Shown: one piece after another, positions 61,886-64,000 of the stretch
Layout: each line of letters opens with the position of its first letter
How positions within the stretch are numbered: position 1 is the first letter of the stretch
Assembly (NCBI GenBank): GCA_014874365.1
Contig: JACWAH010000010.1
Coordinates: 94,139-158,138 of the forward strand
Reading direction: 5' to 3'
DNA: 64,000 nucleotides
DNA from: Thermoplasmatales archaeon
GTDB taxonomy: Archaea; Thermoplasmatota; Thermoplasmata; Thermoplasmatales; Thermoplasmataceae
The notes under the pieces: generated by a model
Told to the model about the DNA's origin: nothing
What the model saw: only the letters and a program-made list of their open reading frames with translations
Database searches by the model: none
Program-made: the position numbers and the translations under genes

Positions 61886-63742
61886 CTAAAAAGATTCCGT
61901 CCTCTCCTTCATTTTCCTGAAAGCAGCCCAGAGTCTCTCTGGAAAGGCAGTTCCAAATGTCTTGAAGAACGACTCTGTCTCCTCCAATTCACTTCTGAAA
62001 CCTTTGGTGTCTACTCTGAGAAGGTCTGAAATGACTTTCGGCAATACCCCTTTTACATCCCTGAATTCCTCTACTGGCGGGACATAACCAACCGCAGTTT
62101 CAATTCCCTTTGCTTTAGAATGTACCCTTCCGGCGACCCATCTCAACACATACATGTTATATGAATATCCAGGCCAGAGGAACTTTCCCTCAGTATCTTT
62201 TCTGAACCAGTTCACGTTGTAAATCCTTGGTTTAATTTTCATGGCATCACCCATCTTAAGGTGGTGATCGAAGTACCGTGCCATGTTATATCCTGTAAAT
62301 GGTCTCATGGCCATTGGATCATTTCTCAATATACCAACCTGACCCGTGGAAGCCGCTGTAGTTTCCACCCTCTGCATTGCCCCAATCAACACTCCCTCGT
62401 CCCATGAGTATGATTCGTATATTAGCGGGACTAGGTCCCTCCTCCTACCGCCATAAAGGAATGCAGATATAGGGACGCCGGAAGGATTGTCAAAGTCTTG
62501 AGAAAGATAAGGATACTGCCTGACCGAAGTGGTGAATCTTGAATTGGGGTGGGCAGCCTTACCGGTGCCGTCGAATTTCTTTCCAGTCCAGTCCCAAAGT
62601 TCATCAGGATACTTTTCTTCTTTACCTTCCCAGAATGGCACTCCGTTTGAATCCAAGGCCACATTCGTGAAAACCGTGTTGCTCTTGATAGTTTTCATTG
62701 CATTTGGGTTTGTCTTATAACTGGTCTGAGGTACCACGCCAAAGAATCCGCTTTCAGGGTTTATGCCAAAAGGAACTCCGTTGACCACATTTATCCAGGT
62801 TATGTCGTCACTGATTAGTTCTGAAGCCCAACCAAGCTTCTTCAACTCTTCCGGGGCTACGATCATGGAAAGATTGGTTTTTCCACTAGAGCTTGGAAAT
62901 GCACCGGTTATGTAGGTCTTGGTTCCATCCGGCTCATTGAGACCGATGAGCATCATGTGTTCCGCCATCCAGCCTTCCCTCGAAGCCCTTCTAGTGGCGA
63001 TTCTCAAGGCATGGCACTTTTTGCTAAGAAGTGCGTTCCCACCATAGTCAGTGTTGACGCTGATTATCAATCCTTTTCCATCATTGAGTTCCGGGAAATG
63101 CGTTATGTAACGATTCTGTGAGTCCAGGGTGCAGGTGGAATGAACACCCAGCACATAGCTTCCCTTCTTTCCAAAGGATTCGGTAATCTCTGGACCAACC
63201 TTGGTGATTATCATGAGGTTGAGAACCACGTAAGCATTGTTCGTGATTTCAACTCCAGCATCACCGAATGAAGAACCTTTTGGGCCGAGCCAATATGGAA
63301 CGACGTACATTGTCTTTCCATTCATTGAATTCCTGAGCAACGGTGTGAGAATTTTCAGGGCTTTTTCTGTGTGCATCCAGTTATTGGTAGGTCCCACATC
63401 GTCTGCCGAACCAGTGGTGCATATGAAAGTGTCCTTCTCGGACCTTGCAACATCATTCACATTGCTTCGGTGTAAATAGCTGTCAGGATATTCATTCTGG
63501 TTCAACTCCAGAAGCATTCCTGTTTCCAGCATCCCCTTGATCAGGTCAGACCGGTCATCGCTTTCTATCATTACGATGTTTTCTGGAGCAAGGAGAGCAG
63601 CAGTCTGAAGAATATCTTCAAAAAGGGAATCAGAAACTTCCCTGTTAATTCTCCTTAAGTCAGAAAGGAACTCACTCTTTCCAATCATTGACTTGTACCC
63701 GCTCAAATCTCTTTCCGCACCCGGTTCAGCGTCTATAAACAT
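61886..63742 (-). CDS. pckG: GTP-dependent phosphoenolpyruvate carboxykinase
   Basis: A 618-residue enzyme that makes PEP from oxaloacetate, the entry to gluconeogenesis from acetate or amino acids. The GTP-type markers are YGGNALLSKKCHALRIATRRASREGWMAEHM (with the metal-binding residues), the P-loop GAFPSSSGKTNLSMI, and GVPISAFLYGGRRRDLVPLI followed by DHHLKMGDAM. In the P-loop the reactive cysteine that most GTP-type enzymes have (PSACGKTN) is serine. Length fits the family. Start ATG at 63742; a TATA-like TTTATATATTT lies about 70 nt upstream. Confidence 0.92.
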   Translation of the reverse strand: MFIDAEPGAERDLSGYKSMIGKSEFLSDLRRINREVSDSLFEDILQTAALLAPENIVMIESDDRSDLIKGMLETGMLLELNQNEYPDSYLHRSNVNDVARSEKDTFICTTGSADDVGPTNNWMHTEKALKILTPLLRNSMNGKTMYVVPYWLGPKGSSFGDAGVEITNNAYVVLNLMIITKVGPEITESFGKKGSYVLGVHSTCTLDSQNRYITHFPELNDGKGLIISVNTDYGGNALLSKKCHALRIATRRASREGWMAEHMMLIGLNEPDGTKTYITGAFPSSSGKTNLSMIVAPEELKKLGWASELISDDITWINVVNGVPFGINPESGFFGVVPQTSYKTNPNAMKTIKSNTVFTNVALDSNGVPFWEGKEEKYPDELWDWTGKKFDGTGKAAHPNSRFTTSVRQYPYLSQDFDNPSGVPISAFLYGGRRRDLVPLIYESYSWDEGVLIGAMQRVETTAASTGQVGILRNDPMAMRPFTGYNMARYFDHHLKMGDAMKIKPRIYNVNWFRKDTEGKFLWPGYSYNMYVLRWVAGRVHSKAKGIETAVGYVPPVEEFRDVKGVLPKVISDLLRVDTKGFRSELEETESFFKTFGTAFPERLWAAFRKMKERTESF

Positions 63743-63842
63743 GATCTGGTTTTCTCCCGCATCTGAATTAGAACTTTACTTAAACATTTTCATTGAAACT
63801 GCTGTGTTGAACAAATATATAAATGGAATTTCGCCCACTCTG

Positions 63843-64000
63843 CTAACGTCCCTCGTCACGTAGATCCGATTCCTCCTTCCTGGATATCGGTACCTCCCAC
63901 TTGTAGATCCTGGCACCATTCTCCTTGAGGTATTCGACAACAAGATCGCTGTTCTCGCTTCTCACCAGAATCACGCCATTTGCGTATTTTATGTACCTGA
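63843..64000 (-). CDS. C-terminal end of an unidentified protein (partial)
   Basis: The minus strand is open from the window edge to a TAG at 63845-63843, giving the last 50 or so residues of a gene that starts beyond the end. They read as YIKYANGVILVRSENSDLVV, then EYLKENGARIYKWEVPI and a charged tail ending RDEGR. Composition is protein-like and codon use fits its neighbours. No family was recognised from this fragment. Confidence 0.7.
   Translation of the reverse strand, partial: RYIKYANGVILVRSENSDLVVEYLKENGARIYKWEVPISRKEESDLRDEGR

Noticed and set aside
1..64000. CRISPR array or cas genes
   Set aside because: No regularly spaced short repeats and no cas-like proteins were seen on either strand.

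Overview
The window is a chromosome segment from an archaeon, most likely a member of the Thermoplasmata (Thermoplasmatales and relatives). The evidence is the gene set: ABCE1/Rli1, SBDS, proteasome alpha subunit, Alba, archaeosine tRNA-guanine transglycosylase, Hjc resolvase, CDP-archaeol synthase, XerA, Pth2, ADP-forming acetyl-CoA synthetase, two long-chain polyprenyl synthases and a radical SAM protein resembling the Thermoplasma Ta0216 family. Many start codons lie about 20-30 nt from a TATA-like element, which suits leaderless transcripts. The genus cannot be fixed from sequence alone.

Layout. 1-2.6 kb: end of a membrane protein, ADP-forming acyl-CoA synthetase subunits and a CDGSH iron-sulfur protein. 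2.6-7.0 kb: an island in which two decayed copies of one insertion sequence flank a large surface protein and a broken membrane-protein gene. 7.0-10.9 kb: a complete phosphate ABC transporter operon (pstS-C-A-B), with an inverted repeat upstream of its promoter. 11-12.8 kb: a DUF981-like membrane protein and a Bat-type regulator. 12.9-19.9 kb: a compact dissimilatory sulfite reductase cluster, dsrC - zinc-ribbon protein - dsrA - dsrB - dsrM - dsrK - dsrE-like - uroporphyrinogen methyltransferase - precorrin-2 dehydrogenase. It carries the enzyme, its sulfur carrier, its quinone-linked electron donor and siroheme synthesis in one strand-continuous block, divergent from the CxCxxC-bearing regulator. 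20-29.7 kb: acetate transporter-like, radical SAM, HxlR and DtxR regulators, MFS transporter, glyA, kptA, prs and enoyl-CoA hydratase.

29.9-44 kb: XerA, polyprenyl synthase, a ferritin-like/VIT1 membrane protein, class III aminotransferase, Hjc, acetyl-CoA synthetase-like enzyme with an MBL hydrolase, a PhoU-AbrB regulator, an XRE-CBS regulator, CarS, Pth2, acyl-CoA dehydrogenase and a dihydropteroate synthase-like protein. 44-51 kb: Rli1, TgtA, a UvrD-like helicase fused to a PD-(D/E)XK nuclease, and tRNA-Leu(UAA). 51-57 kb: Lrp regulator, Alba, polyprenyl synthase, SPFH protein, phosphoribosyltransferase, carbamate kinase and SBDS. 57.5-60.9 kb: a membrane-anchored Ser/Thr kinase, a PP2C phosphatase and a vWA protein, matching the kinase/phosphatase/TerY-like triad known from bacteria. 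61-64 kb: proteasome alpha subunit, GTP-dependent PEP carboxykinase and the end of one more gene.

The metabolism that can be read is heterotrophic and centred on acetate/acyl-CoA (AcdAB, acetyl-CoA synthetase, SatP-like transporter, acyl-CoA dehydrogenase, enoyl-CoA hydratase, PEPCK), with a likely anaerobic option of reducing sulfite through Dsr. The strongest systems for follow-up are the minimal dsr cluster with its unexplained zinc-ribbon protein and the archaeal phospho-signalling triad.
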